This document shows positions 51,337-61,010 of a stretch of DNA of 64,000 bases, in pieces. The notes beneath the pieces are model-generated. The model did no database searches and was not told the DNA's origin. It saw nothing but the letters and a program-made list of their open reading frames with translations. A program made the position numbers and the translations under genes. Every line of letters begins with the position of its first letter. Position 1 is the stretch's first letter. Origin of the DNA: Streptomyces sp. CA-278952 (GTDB lineage: Bacteria > Actinomycetota > Actinomycetes > Streptomycetales > Streptomycetaceae); NCBI RefSeq assembly GCF_028747205.1, contig NZ_CP112880.1, positions 7,909,501 to 7,973,500 on the forward strand. The letters run 5' to 3'.

Positions 51337-52923
51337 ATGCCGATCTTCTCCGCGCACGACACGACCCCGCTCGCCTATCACCTGGTGGGGGAGGGGGAGC
51401 CGCTGATCTGCCTGCCCGGCGGGCCGATGCGGGCGAGCGCGTATCTCGGTGACCTCGGAGGGCTCGCCGCCCGGCGGCAGCTCGTATCACTGGACCTCCG
51501 CGGCACCGGCGACTCCGGTGTGCCCGAGGACCCCTCGACGTACCGCTGCGACCGCCTCGTGGACGACGTGGAGGCGCTGCGCGAACACCTGCGCCTCGAC
51601 CGGATCGACGTACTGGCGCATTCCGCCGGGGCCGACCTGGCCCTGCTGTACGCGGCCCGCCACCCGGACCGGCTCCGCACCCTGACCCTCGTCACGCCCA
51701 GCACTCGGGCCGTGGGCATCAAGATCAGCGACCAGGACCTGCGCGAGGCCGCCGAGCTGCGCCGCGACGAGCCCTGGTACCCCGAGGCGAGGGCCGCCCA
51801 GGAGGCGCTGCTCGCCGGCGGACCGTTCGCCGAGCTGTGGCCCGCCGTCCGGCCCCTCACCTACGGCCGCTGGGACGCGACGGCCCGCGCCCACGCCGAA
51901 GCCTCCGCCGGGCAGACCAACGTCGAGGCTCGCGGCCACTACGGCGGAGAAGGGGTTCACGATCCCGCCGCCACCGCCGGGGCCCTGCGCGCCCTGACCG
52001 TGCCGGTCCTCGTCCTCGCCGGGGAGTACGACGGCCACCCGAGCCCGGACCGGGCCACGGAACTCGCCGCGCTCTTCCCGGGCGCCGAGTTCGTCGTCCA
52101 GCGGGGCGCCGGGCACTTCCCGTGGCTGGACGACCCGGGAGCCTTCGCCCGTACGGTGGAGGCCTTCCTCGACCCCGACATCCGTACGGTGCAGGCGGGC
52201 GGGGTCCGACTGGCGTACCGGGTGTGGGGCGAGGAGCCGTCCCCGCCCGTCGTCCTCCTGCACGGCCGGGCCGGCTCCAGCGGGACCTGGACCCGGATCG
52301 CGGAGGACCTGGCCGCCGACCACCGTGTGTACGCCCCCGATTTCCGGGGCCACGGGCTGAGCGACTGGCCCGGCCGCTACTCCTTCGAGATGTTCCGCGA
52401 TGACCTGCACGCCTTCCTGGAGGCCCGCAACCTGGCCGGCGCGACCGTCGTCGGGCACTCCATGGGCGGGGTGGCCGCCTACCTCCTGGCCCAGCGGGAG
52501 CCGGGTCTGATCGGACGGCTGGTCATCGAGGACGCGCCGCCCCTCCACCCGCTCGACCCGCCCCGGCCACCCTCCGTCCGCCCGGAGGGCCCGCTCGACT
52601 TCGACTGGCCCGTCGTCCCCGACACCGACGTCCAGCTGAACGACCCCGACCCGGCCGTCCGGAGCCGGTTCCCGGAGATCACCGCGCCCACCCTCGTCAT
52701 CGGTGGCGGCCCCACCAGCCACATCGACCAGGGACAGCTCGCGCAGCTGGTCCGGGCGATACCGGAGGCCGAGCTGGTCACCATCGACGCCGGGCACCTG
52801 ATCCACACGGAACGGCCGGAGGAGTTCCTCGCGGCGATCCGGTCTTTCGGGCTCGTCCGACCCGGCGGGTCCGCGGCCAACTCCACCGGCGACGGAGGTC
52901 GTGGATGGGCTTCCGATGAATGA
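51337..52923 (+). CDS. Fused two-domain alpha/beta hydrolase
   Basis: 528 aa from the ATG at 51337. Two complete alpha/beta hydrolase domains follow each other. Domain 1 (1-280): RGTGDSG oxyanion strand, nucleophile S96 in AHSAG, acid D232 in AGEYDG, base H260 in GAGHF. Domain 2 (285-505): LLHGRAGSS, S375 in GHSMGG, H487 in DAGHLIHTE. Both look active, although the domain 2 acid is less clear. Such head-to-tail fusion is unusual. Divergent from paaK. Confidence 0.85.
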   Translation: MPIFSAHDTTPLAYHLVGEGEPLICLPGGPMRASAYLGDLGGLAARRQLVSLDLRGTGDSGVPEDPSTYRCDRLVDDVEALREHLRLDRIDVLAHSAGADLALLYAARHPDRLRTLTLVTPSTRAVGIKISDQDLREAAELRRDEPWYPEARAAQEALLAGGPFAELWPAVRPLTYGRWDATARAHAEASAGQTNVEARGHYGGEGVHDPAATAGALRALTVPVLVLAGEYDGHPSPDRATELAALFPGAEFVVQRGAGHFPWLDDPGAFARTVEAFLDPDIRTVQAGGVRLAYRVWGEEPSPPVVLLHGRAGSSGTWTRIAEDLAADHRVYAPDFRGHGLSDWPGRYSFEMFRDDLHAFLEARNLAGATVVGHSMGGVAAYLLAQREPGLIGRLVIEDAPPLHPLDPPRPPSVRPEGPLDFDWPVVPDTDVQLNDPDPAVRSRFPEITAPTLVIGGGPTSHIDQGQLAQLVRAIPEAELVTIDAGHLIHTERPEEFLAAIRSFGLVRPGGSAANSTGDGGRGWASDE

Positions 52924-53142
52924 TCCCGAGGAGCACGGAGGTACGGGAAGAGGCCGCGCTGAACGGCAGGGCAGGGGCGGCGCGCGCTGACCGAAGCGGA
53001 ATTCCGGACCGATGGTCCACTCCAGGGCTGCTCCCCATGCCGCTGGTGCCGCTCCCGCTGGTACTCCGAGCCGGACGACTCACTCCGGGGTGTCGCCCGA
53101 GAGGGGAGGGCGACGCGGTCGGCGCACTCGCGGTTGGCCTTG

Positions 53143-53164
53143 CGCTGCGCCGGACGGCGCAGCG
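53143..53164. terminator. Short hairpin in gap between hydrolase and RsbW-like gene
   Basis: 10-bp inverted repeat with 2-bp loop (arms 53143-53152, 53155-53164) between two convergent genes. Probable terminator; the rest of 52924-53253 shows no gene. Confidence 0.5.
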
Positions 53165-53253
53165 GGGCGCCCCAGCGCCTTGCGGCGCGCCCGCATCACG
53201 TCAGCGCTTCACGGCGCGACTGCATCGCGTTCCGGCGGCCCTGCGCGGCGGCT

Positions 53254-53748
53254 TCACCAAGTGGTCTGGCCGGCCGGGTTTCCGCTGGGGCTGTCGTGGA
53301 GGGAGAGCTGGACGCGGACGCGTTTGCCGACCGGCTCCCGGCGGATCTCGAAGCTCTGGCAGACCATGAGCACCAGCTCCAGCCCGTGCTGGCCCACTCG
53401 GGTCGGATCGGCGGGCGAAGCCGCGGGAAGTACGGAGCCGGAGTCCCACATGGTGATGCCCAGCATGCTGCCGTCGGTCTCGAGGTCCAGCAGGCACGGA
53501 CCCGGCGCGTACTTGCACACGTTCGTGGCAAGCTCGCTCACCACCAGCTGCGCCACGTCCACCGCCCGCGCGGACACGGACTCCCCGTGCAGGGCCTGAG
53601 CCCGGGAGAGGAAGTCCCGCACGAAGCCACGGGCGCGAGCGACCTCGCCCGATGCCATCTCGTAAGCGGCGCTGCCTCGCATGGTGCTCGTGCCGGCCGC
53701 CTTCCGACGCTCCTGCTCGGTCCTGTCGTACATCATCAACTGTTCCAT
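53254..53748 (-). CDS. RsbW-like anti-sigma/ATP-binding protein (HATPase_c_2)
   Basis: 164 aa from the ATG at 53748, chosen because GGGGG stands upstream; starts at 53769 or 53733 are possible. GHKL ATPase fold: N box in VVSELATNVCKYAPG, G1 box DSGSVLPAASPADPTRVGQHGLELVL. Short single-domain members are serine kinases or sigma-factor regulators of the RsbW/SpoIIAB kind, abundant in Streptomyces. Partner sigma factor or anti-anti-sigma gene not found nearby. Confidence 0.8.
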   Translation of the reverse strand: MEQLMMYDRTEQERRKAAGTSTMRGSAAYEMASGEVARARGFVRDFLSRAQALHGESVSARAVDVAQLVVSELATNVCKYAPGPCLLDLETDGSMLGITMWDSGSVLPAASPADPTRVGQHGLELVLMVCQSFEIRREPVGKRVRVQLSLHDSPSGNPAGQTTW

Positions 53749-53769
53749 GAAGCCGGCCCCCGTCCACAT

Positions 53770-54090
53770 CCACCCGCGTTGACCGCGAGTGGGACTTCTT
53801 CCGCCTACCCGCCGCCGCTCATTTCAGACACGACCCCAGCGCGAAAGTCCGGCGGAGCGGAGACGAGGCGGCGGCCCCAGCGGGACCGGCTGGACGAAAG
53901 GCTCGTTCCGCCGGGTCTGCCGCGGTGGTGCGGTGTGCGGCCTGATCGGACGCCACGGCTGCCACGGAGGCGATGACTTAATACAAGTCGAAAGGAAAGT
54001 CGCGTCAGGATTCTTGACCGCGACTGATGCGACGGGCAAGGTTCCGGGAGAGCGCTCTCCCGTCTCCGTTCGATCTCTAGGAGCCCCCGC
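53770..54090. promoter_or_regulatory. Promoter region of the discoidin/beta-helix gene
   Basis: About 320 bp without a gene. A TTGACC hexamer at 54014-54019 may be a -35 element; a clear -10 is not seen. The 16-bp palindrome at 54046-54061 follows. The GC fraction falls around 53980-54030 (TTAATACAAGTCGAAAGGAAAG), consistent with a promoter. Confidence 0.5.
54046..54061. promoter_or_regulatory. LacI/CebR-type operator
   Basis: GGGAGAGCGCTCTCCC, a perfect 16-bp palindrome with the CG centre characteristic of actinobacterial LacI-family glycan repressors (CebR/CelR-like GGGAGCGCTCCC sites). It lies 30 bp before the start codon, downstream of the possible promoter, so binding would block transcription until a glycan inducer is present. 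Confidence 0.72.
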
Positions 54091-56307
54091 ATGCCCGTAG
54101 TTGGCATATCCCCAGCGGCCCCGGTGCCCTACGGCCCCGGCCGCCGTCGTGCCCCAAGACCGGTCTCCCGCGGCCTCGTCGCCGCGATGGTCACCGCCTT
54201 GGCCGCCACCCTCCTCGCCTTCGTTCCCGCCGCGAGGGCCGAGGCCGCCCCCGTCCTGCTGTCCCAGGGCAAGCCGGTCACCGCCTCCAGTGAGGAGAAC
54301 TACGGCACCCCGGCCACTGCGGCCGTTGACGGGAACGCCACCACCCGTTGGTCCAGCGCCGCCTCCGACCCGCAGTGGATACGTGTCGACCTCGGCGCGA
54401 CCACGAAGCTGAGCCAGGTCGTCCTGGACTGGGAGGCGGCCTACGGCAAGGGCTACCGCGTCGAGCTGTCGGCCAACGGCTCCGACTGGTCGACCGCCTA
54501 CCAGACCGCTGACGGTGACGGTGGCACGGACACCCTGAACATCAGCGGTGAAGCCCGCTACGTACGGGTGTACGGCACCGCCCGCGGCACCGGATACGGC
54601 TTCTCGCTCTGGGAGTTCAAGGTCTACGGTGAGTCCGGCGGCACCGACGGCCCGCAGCTGCCCGGCGGCGGCGACCTCGGCCCGAACGTGCACGTCTTCG
54701 ACCCCTCCACGCCCAACATCCAGGCCAAACTGGACCAGGTCTTCGACGAGCAGGAGGCGGCGCACTTCGGCAATGGCCGGCACCAGTTCCTCTTCAAGCC
54801 CGGCACCTACAACAACCTGAACGCCGAGATCGGCTTCTACACCTCGATCTCCGGCCTCGGCCTCAAGCCCGACGACACCACCATCAACGGTGACGTGACC
54901 GTCGACGCGGGCTGGTTCAACGGCAACGCGACGCAGAACTTCTGGCGCTCGGCCGAGAACCTGGCGGTGAACCCGGTCAGCGGCACCAACCGCTGGGCCG
55001 TCTCCCAGGCCGCCTCCTTCCGCCGCATGCACGTCAAGGGCGGGCTCAACCTGGCCCCGAACGGCTACGGCTGGGCAAGCGGCGGTTACATCGCCGACTC
55101 CAAGGTGGACGGCCAGGTCGGCAACTACTCGCAGCAGCAGTGGTACACCCGCGACAGCTCGATCGGCGGCTGGTCCAACTCCGTCTGGAACCAGACGTTC
55201 TCGGGCGTCGAAGGCGCACCCGCCAACGCGTTCCCCGAGCCCCGCTACACCACGCTGCAGACCACTCCGATCTCGCGTGAGAAGCCGTTCCTGTACCTGG
55301 ACGGCAACACGTACAAGGTCTTCGTTCCCGAGAAGCGCACCAACGCCCGCGGCGTCTCCTGGAACGGCACCCCGCAGGGCACCTCGATCGGGCTGGACAA
55401 GTTCTACGTCGTCAAGGAGGGCGCGACCGCGGCCACCATCAACCAGGCGCTGTCCCAGGGCCTCAACCTCCTCTTCACCCCCGGCATCTACCACGTCGAC
55501 CAGCCCATCAACGTCAACCGCGCGAACACGGTCGTCCTCGGCCTCGGTCTCGCGACGATCATCCCCGACGGCGGCGTCACCGCGATGAAGGTCGCCGACG
55601 TCGACGGAGTCAAGCTCGCCGGCTTCCTGATCGACGCCGGTACGGTCAACTCCCCGACCCTGCTCGAGGTCGGCGCGCAGAACTCCTCCGCGGACCACGC
55701 CGCCAACCCCACCTCCGTCCAGGACGTCTACGTCCGCATCGGCGGCGCGGGCGCCGGCAAGGCCACCACCTCCATCGCCGTCCACAGCGACGACGTGATC
55801 ATCGACCACACCTGGGTGTGGCGCGCCGACCACGGCGAGGGCGTCGGCTGGGAGACCAACCGCGCCGACTACGGGGTCCGGGTGTACGGCGACGACGTGC
55901 TGGCCACCGGCCTGTTCGTCGAACACTTCAACAAGTACGACGTCGAGTGGTACGGCGAGCGCGGCCGGACGATCTTCTACCAGAACGAGAAGGCGTACGA
56001 CGCACCCAACCAGGCAGCCATCCAGAACGGCGACACGAAGGGCTACGCCGCCTACCGCGTCGACGACTCCGTCGACGTCCACGAGGGCTGGGGGATGGGC
56101 AGCTACTGCAACTACAACGTCGATTCGACCATCCGCCAGGACCACGGCTTCAAGGCCCCGGTGAAGCCGGGCGTGAAGTTCCACAGCCTGTTGGTGGTGT
56201 CGCTCGGCGGAATGGGCCACTACAACCACGTCATCAACAACACCGGAGCCTCCACGGTCCCGGCCGGCACCACGACCGTGCCGTCCACCCTGGTCTCCTT
56301 CCCCTGA
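54091..56307 (+). CDS. Secreted discoidin-domain, parallel beta-helix protein (probable glycoside hydrolase)
   Basis: 738 aa with a long signal (VSRGLVAAMVTALAATLLAFVPAARAEA). Residues ~53-180 are a discoidin/F5-8-type-C (CBM32-like) domain (LLSQGKPVTASSEENYG, LWEFKVYGES). The rest is a large parallel beta-helix with Asn/Gly ladders (GTYNNLNAEIGFY, DDVIIDHTWVWRADHGEGVGWE), similar to GH55/GH87-type beta-glucan or alpha-glucan hydrolases in Streptomyces; the family is not settled. Substrate unknown. A LacI palindrome lies upstream, a second discoidin enzyme 174 bp downstream. Confidence 0.75.
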   Translation: MPVVGISPAAPVPYGPGRRRAPRPVSRGLVAAMVTALAATLLAFVPAARAEAAPVLLSQGKPVTASSEENYGTPATAAVDGNATTRWSSAASDPQWIRVDLGATTKLSQVVLDWEAAYGKGYRVELSANGSDWSTAYQTADGDGGTDTLNISGEARYVRVYGTARGTGYGFSLWEFKVYGESGGTDGPQLPGGGDLGPNVHVFDPSTPNIQAKLDQVFDEQEAAHFGNGRHQFLFKPGTYNNLNAEIGFYTSISGLGLKPDDTTINGDVTVDAGWFNGNATQNFWRSAENLAVNPVSGTNRWAVSQAASFRRMHVKGGLNLAPNGYGWASGGYIADSKVDGQVGNYSQQQWYTRDSSIGGWSNSVWNQTFSGVEGAPANAFPEPRYTTLQTTPISREKPFLYLDGNTYKVFVPEKRTNARGVSWNGTPQGTSIGLDKFYVVKEGATAATINQALSQGLNLLFTPGIYHVDQPINVNRANTVVLGLGLATIIPDGGVTAMKVADVDGVKLAGFLIDAGTVNSPTLLEVGAQNSSADHAANPTSVQDVYVRIGGAGAGKATTSIAVHSDDVIIDHTWVWRADHGEGVGWETNRADYGVRVYGDDVLATGLFVEHFNKYDVEWYGERGRTIFYQNEKAYDAPNQAAIQNGDTKGYAAYRVDDSVDVHEGWGMGSYCNYNVDSTIRQDHGFKAPVKPGVKFHSLLVVSLGGMGHYNHVINNTGASTVPAGTTTVPSTLVSFP

Positions 56308-56480
56308 TCCGTCCCCCGCGGTGAAACCACCCGCGGTGGACGCCCCCGGGCCGATCCTGACCGTCGGCCCGGGGGACCCCCGCGGTGAGGGCTCACCCGC
56401 CGACCCTCTCTCCCACGGACGGCCGCCGTCCTCCCCGACGGCGGCCGCCCGTGTTCCCCCCATCCTCCTCAGGAGCCGCC

Positions 56481-58631
56481 ATGCTGTCCCTGCGCAGACC
56501 CGCTCTCACCCTGACCCTCGGCGCGCTGTTCGCCTCCTCCCTCACGCTCATCGCCGCGCCGACCGAGGCGCGCGCCGCCGATCCCCTGATCTCCCAGGGC
56601 AAGACCGCCACCGCCTCCTCGCACGAGGGCGCCGGCCTCTCCGCCGCACAGGCCGTCGACGGCGACCTCACCGGCACCCGCTGGTCCAGCCAGTGGTCCG
56701 ACCCCCAGTGGATCCAGATCGACCTCGGCAAGAAGTCCGACCTGAGCCGGGCCGTACTGACCTGGGAGGGCGCCTACGGCAAGGCCTACGAGATCCAGGC
56801 CAGCGACAACGGCACCGACTGGACCACCCTGAAGAAGGTCACCGACGGCGACGGCGGCACCGACGACCTGGCCCTCGCCGGCTCCGGCCGCTACGTCCGG
56901 ATGCTCGGCACCGCGCGCCCCGGTGGATACGGCTACTCCCTCTGGGAGTTCCAGGTCTACGGCTCCCAGGGCACCACCGACCCCCCGCCCGGCGGGGCCG
57001 TCAAGGTCACCGGCTCCCAGGGCGCGTGGCAGCTCACCGTCGGCGGACAGCCGTACACCGTCAAGGGCCTCACCTGGGGCCCGTCCATGGCGGACGCTCC
57101 GAAGTACATGCCCGACCTGAAGTCGATGGGCGTCAACACCGTCCGCACCTGGGGCACGGACGCCGGCACCAAGCCGCTCCTCGACGCGGCCGCCGCGAAC
57201 GGCCTGCGGGTCATGAACGGCTTCTGGCTCCAGCCCGGCGGCGGTCCCGGCAGCGGCGGCTGCGCCAACTACGTCACCGACACCGCGTACAAGTCGACCA
57301 TGCTCACCGAGATCGCCAAGTGGGTCGAGACCTACAAGAACCACCCCGCGACCCTCATGTGGAACGTCGGCAACGAGTCCGTCCTCGGCCTCCAGAACTG
57401 CTACAGCGGCGCAGAGTTGGAAGCCCAGCGCAACGCCTACACGACGTTCGTCAACGACGTGGCCAAGAAGATCCACTCCATCGACGCCGACCACCCGGTG
57501 ACCTCCACCGACGCGTGGACCGGCGCCTGGCCGTACTACAAGCGCAACGCTCCCGACCTCGACCTGTACTCGATGAACGCCTACGGCGACACGTGCGGGG
57601 TCCAGCAGGACTGGGAGGAGGGGGGCTACACCAAGCCCTACATCATCACCGAGAGCGGCCCCGCGGGTGAGTGGGAGGTGCCCGACGACGCCAACGGTGT
57701 TCCCGACGAGCCGACCGACGTGCAGAAGCGCGACGGCTACACCAAGTCCTGGGACTGCATCACCGGCCACCGGGGCGTGGCCCTGGGCGCGACCCTCTTC
57801 CACTACGGACTGGAGCACGACTTCGGCGGGGTGTGGTTCAACCTGATCCCCGACGGTCTCAAGCGGCTGTCGTACTACTCGGTGAAGAAGGCGTACACGG
57901 GCTCCAACGCCGGTGACAACCTGCCGCCGGTCATCACCGACATGACGGTGACGCCGGCCGGGTCCGCCCCGGCGGGCAAGGAGTTCACCGTCCGCGCGGA
58001 CATCCGCGACCCCGAGGGCGACCAGCTCACCAACAAGATCTTCCTCAGCGGCAACTATGCCAACGGCGACAAGCGGCTCGTACCGGCGCAATTCAGGTCC
58101 ACGGGCGCCGGCACCTTCGCGGTCACCGCTCCCGAGAAGCTCGGCGTGTGGAAGGTCTACATCCAGTCCGAGGACGGGAAGGGCAACGCGGGCATCGAGA
58201 CCAAGTCGGTCAAGGTCGTCGCGCCGCCGATGACCGGCACCAATGTCGCTCTCGGCAAGCCCACCACGGCGTCCAGCTCGCAGGCCTCGTACGGTGACTG
58301 CCCCTGCCCGCCGGAGCGCGCCACGGACGGGAGGGCCGACACCCGGTGGGCCAGCGACTGGAGCGACCCGCAGTGGATAGCGGTCGACCTCGGTGCGCGG
58401 ACGCCGGTCCGCAACCTGCAACTGGTGTGGGACCCGGCCTACGCCAAGTCCTACGAGGTCCAGGTCTCGGACGACGGCAACGCCTGGCGCACGGTCCACA
58501 CCACGACGTCCGGCAACGGTGACGTCGACACCATCGCCCTGACCGAAACGGCCCGCCACGTGCGGATCCAGCTCACCGCCCGCGGCACGGGCTGGGGCTA
58601 CTCACTGCACGAGTTCGGCGTCTACAGCTGA
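56481..58631 (+). CDS. Secreted clan-A glycoside hydrolase with two discoidin domains
   Basis: 716 aa from the ATG at 56481 with CAGGAGCC upstream. Sec signal (LTLGALFASSLTLIAAPTEARA), discoidin domain 1 (~35-160), a TIM-barrel GH of the GH2/GH5-like kind with acid/base E in WNVGNES and nucleophile E in IITESG, an Ig-like segment (PPVITDMTVTPAGSAPAG) and a second discoidin domain near the C-terminus (ASYGDCPCPPERATDGRADTRW). Probably degrades a plant or fungal beta-linked polysaccharide outside the cell. Likely shares the LacI operator with the upstream gene. Confidence 0.82.
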   Translation: MLSLRRPALTLTLGALFASSLTLIAAPTEARAADPLISQGKTATASSHEGAGLSAAQAVDGDLTGTRWSSQWSDPQWIQIDLGKKSDLSRAVLTWEGAYGKAYEIQASDNGTDWTTLKKVTDGDGGTDDLALAGSGRYVRMLGTARPGGYGYSLWEFQVYGSQGTTDPPPGGAVKVTGSQGAWQLTVGGQPYTVKGLTWGPSMADAPKYMPDLKSMGVNTVRTWGTDAGTKPLLDAAAANGLRVMNGFWLQPGGGPGSGGCANYVTDTAYKSTMLTEIAKWVETYKNHPATLMWNVGNESVLGLQNCYSGAELEAQRNAYTTFVNDVAKKIHSIDADHPVTSTDAWTGAWPYYKRNAPDLDLYSMNAYGDTCGVQQDWEEGGYTKPYIITESGPAGEWEVPDDANGVPDEPTDVQKRDGYTKSWDCITGHRGVALGATLFHYGLEHDFGGVWFNLIPDGLKRLSYYSVKKAYTGSNAGDNLPPVITDMTVTPAGSAPAGKEFTVRADIRDPEGDQLTNKIFLSGNYANGDKRLVPAQFRSTGAGTFAVTAPEKLGVWKVYIQSEDGKGNAGIETKSVKVVAPPMTGTNVALGKPTTASSSQASYGDCPCPPERATDGRADTRWASDWSDPQWIAVDLGARTPVRNLQLVWDPAYAKSYEVQVSDDGNAWRTVHTTTSGNGDVDTIALTETARHVRIQLTARGTGWGYSLHEFGVYS

Positions 58632-58644
58632 TCGGGGCCGTCCA

Positions 58645-58673
58645 GGGGGCCGTTCCGGCGTGGAGCGGCCCCC
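58645..58673. terminator. Hairpin after the glycoside hydrolase
   Basis: 8-bp GC stem (58645-58652 with 58666-58673, loop of 13) beginning 14 nt after the stop codon. Probable terminator. Confidence 0.55.
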
Positions 58674-59044
58674 CTTCCACGCACCGCACAGGACGAGCAC
58701 GCAGGCCTCACGCGGCTTCTCGGCGCCGCGTCCTCGGCGACGGCAGGTTTCAGCAGGGCGTCGGCGGTCAGGCGGGAGGTGCGGGGCCGGGTGTCGGGGA
58801 CAGCAGACAGCACGGCAAGGTGCTCGCGATCGCCCGCGGAAGGCCGAGGCGGGGGCAACGAAGCCTGCCGTCCCCCGGCCAGGCCTTACCGCCACTCAGG
58901 TGGGCGCGGCCGAGCATGCCGGGTGGGGGAGGGCACTGCGGGATACGGTCGCCTGGCACCCGGCCCGCCCGGCGTTGCGATGTGAAGGACGTCGGCTTCG
59001 CTCGCCCCGCGAGGGTTCGTACCCGTCCGATCGAGAGGAATGCC
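58674..59044. other. Intergenic region before crtY
   Basis: About 370 bp without a gene call. No clear -35/-10, and no palindrome of note. It should hold the promoter of the crtY-T-U operon; in Streptomyces such promoters depend on a light-induced sigma factor (LitS), but no consensus was recognised. Confidence 0.4.
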
Positions 59045-60301
59045 GTGCCCACTGACTTCGACGTCGTGATCGTGGGCGCGGGTGCGGCCGGGATGAGCCT
59101 GGCGTACCACCTCTGCGCACCGGACAGCGACGTACCTTTGTCGGTCGCGCTCGTAGACGCCCCGCCGGGGCCGTTGAGAGCGCCCCCGCGGACCTGGTGC
59201 TTCTGGGAGCCGCCGGGCGGGCCCTACGATCCCGTCCTGGCCGCCTCCTGGCCCCGGCTGCGGGTCCGAGCGGCCGACGGGGCCTCCACCGTGGCCCAGC
59301 TCCCGCGGCTGCGCTACAAGATGCTGCGCTCGGACGCCTTCGAGGCACTGGTCGAGCAACGGTTCTCCCGTGCACCGGACCTGTGCCGGATGGAGGCGAC
59401 GGCGAGTGCCGTACGCGACGACCCGTCCGGCGTCGGCGGCGAGGTCCTGACCCGAACGGCGTGCGGTGAACGGATCCTTGTCCGCGGCCGTCTCGTCTTC
59501 GACTCCCGGCCGTCCCACCGCCTGCCCCCCGCCCGCACGACGCTGCTTCAGCATTTCACCGGCTGGTTCGTCCGCACCGAGCGTCCCGTGTTCGATCCCG
59601 GGACCGCGGACCTGATGGACTTCCGTACGCCGCAGCCCGCTCGCGGGCTCTCGTTCGGTTACGTCCTGCCACTGGACCCGCACACCGCGCTGGTCGAGTA
59701 CACCGAGTTCTCACCTGCCCCGCTGGACACCGACGGCTACCGGCGAGCCCTGCGCCACTACACCCACGACGTGTTGCGGCTCGGGCCGCTCCAGGTGACG
59801 GCGCAGGAGCACGGTGTCATCCCCATGACGGACGGCCGCTTCCCGCACAAGGCGGGGCGTTCGGTGTATCGCATCGGCACCGCCGGAGGCGCGACCCGCC
59901 CGTCTACCGGCTACACCTTCGCGGCCGTGCAGCGACAGAGCCGGGCCGTCGCCGACCAGTTGCGCTCCGGACGCCCCCTGCGTGTGCCCGCCCCGTACGG
60001 GCGTCGGGCGCGGCTGATGGACGCCGTGCTGCTGCGGGCCCTGGACAGCGGCAGGGTGGACGGCGCGGACTTCTTCCACCGCCTCTTCCGCCACATTCCC
60101 GGCGAGCGGCTGCTGAGCTTCATGGACGGCCGTTCGCAACTGCACGAGGACCTGCTCATCGGCCTGCGGACACCGATGGTCCCCATGCTGCGGACCGTCT
60201 TCGAACTTCCCTTCAGAACCCGGCGTGCACGCCCGGCGGCTCCGTTTCCCCCGCACCGACCGCCCCCGAAGGGAGCACCCCATGACCCTGTTGCGCGGTG
60301 A
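59045..60301 (+). CDS. crtY: Lycopene beta-cyclase
   Basis: 418 aa from a GTG at 59045, with AGAGGA 6 nt upstream. FAD-binding VVIVGAGAAGMSLAYHL at the N-terminus and the cyclase blocks RTWCFWEP, LRYKMLRSDAFE, VEYTEFSPAP and IPMTDG followed by IGTAGGATRPSTGYTF are all present. Cyclises both ends of lycopene to beta-carotene. First gene of a crtY-crtT-crtU operon and overlaps crtT by 20 nt, the arrangement known from the S. griseus-type isorenieratene cluster. Confidence 0.93.
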   Translation: MPTDFDVVIVGAGAAGMSLAYHLCAPDSDVPLSVALVDAPPGPLRAPPRTWCFWEPPGGPYDPVLAASWPRLRVRAADGASTVAQLPRLRYKMLRSDAFEALVEQRFSRAPDLCRMEATASAVRDDPSGVGGEVLTRTACGERILVRGRLVFDSRPSHRLPPARTTLLQHFTGWFVRTERPVFDPGTADLMDFRTPQPARGLSFGYVLPLDPHTALVEYTEFSPAPLDTDGYRRALRHYTHDVLRLGPLQVTAQEHGVIPMTDGRFPHKAGRSVYRIGTAGGATRPSTGYTFAAVQRQSRAVADQLRSGRPLRVPAPYGRRARLMDAVLLRALDSGRVDGADFFHRLFRHIPGERLLSFMDGRSQLHEDLLIGLRTPMVPMLRTVFELPFRTRRARPAAPFPPHRPPPKGAPHDPVAR

Positions 60302-61010
60302 CGCGCTGTCCGAGGCCTTCGACCACGGCTCCACCGCCTACGACCGCCTCGTCTCGGCCAGCCCCGGCTACCACGCGCACCTGCGCCGCTCCGCACGCCG
60401 ACTGGGCCTGCCGGAGGAGGGACGCGGACTGCGCGTGCTCGACCTGGGGTGCGGAACGGGCGCGTCCACGGCCGCGCTTCTCGCTGCCGCCCCGCGCGCC
60501 CGGATCACCGGAGTCGACGCGTCCGCGGGCATGCTGGACCGCGCGACGGCCAAGAGCTGGCCGCAGGGCGTCGACTTCGCGCACCTCCCGGTCGAGGAAC
60601 TGGCCGGACGGCTGGAAGCCGGTTCCTTCGACGCGGTGTTCGCCGGCTACCTCTTCCGCAACCTCACCGACCCCGACGAGGCCCTCGACATGGTGCGCGG
60701 TCTGCTCGTACCGGGCGGCCGCCTCGCCGTCCACGAGTACACGCTCGGCGGATCCCCCGTCCACCGTGCGGTGTGGAGCGCGGTCTGCTCGCTGATCATC
60801 CAGCCCGCCGGCCGGCTCGCCGGGGACGCCGGCCTCTACCGACACCTCCGGGACAGTGTCACCCGGTTCGACACGGCTCCCGCGTTCGCCCAGCGGTTGC
60901 GCCGGGCCGGCTTCGCCGACGTACGCGTCCTCCCGCTGCCCGGCTGGCAGACCGGCATCACCCACACCTTCGTCGGTCGAACCGCAGCCGTCCCGGGGGT
61001 ACGGGCGTGA
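60282..61010 (+). CDS. crtT: SAM-dependent methyltransferase of carotenoid cluster
   Basis: 242 aa from the ATG at 60282 (GAAGGGAGC upstream), 20 nt inside crtY's 3' end. Class I methyltransferase with LRVLDLGCGTGAST and the post-I Asp (GVDASAGML). Position between crtY and crtU identifies it as CrtT, the methyltransferase-like protein of Streptomyces crt clusters, whose exact step is still uncertain. Its TGA overlaps the crtU start. Confidence 0.88.
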   Translation: MTLLRGDALSEAFDHGSTAYDRLVSASPGYHAHLRRSARRLGLPEEGRGLRVLDLGCGTGASTAALLAAAPRARITGVDASAGMLDRATAKSWPQGVDFAHLPVEELAGRLEAGSFDAVFAGYLFRNLTDPDEALDMVRGLLVPGGRLAVHEYTLGGSPVHRAVWSAVCSLIIQPAGRLAGDAGLYRHLRDSVTRFDTAPAFAQRLRRAGFADVRVLPLPGWQTGITHTFVGRTAAVPGVRA

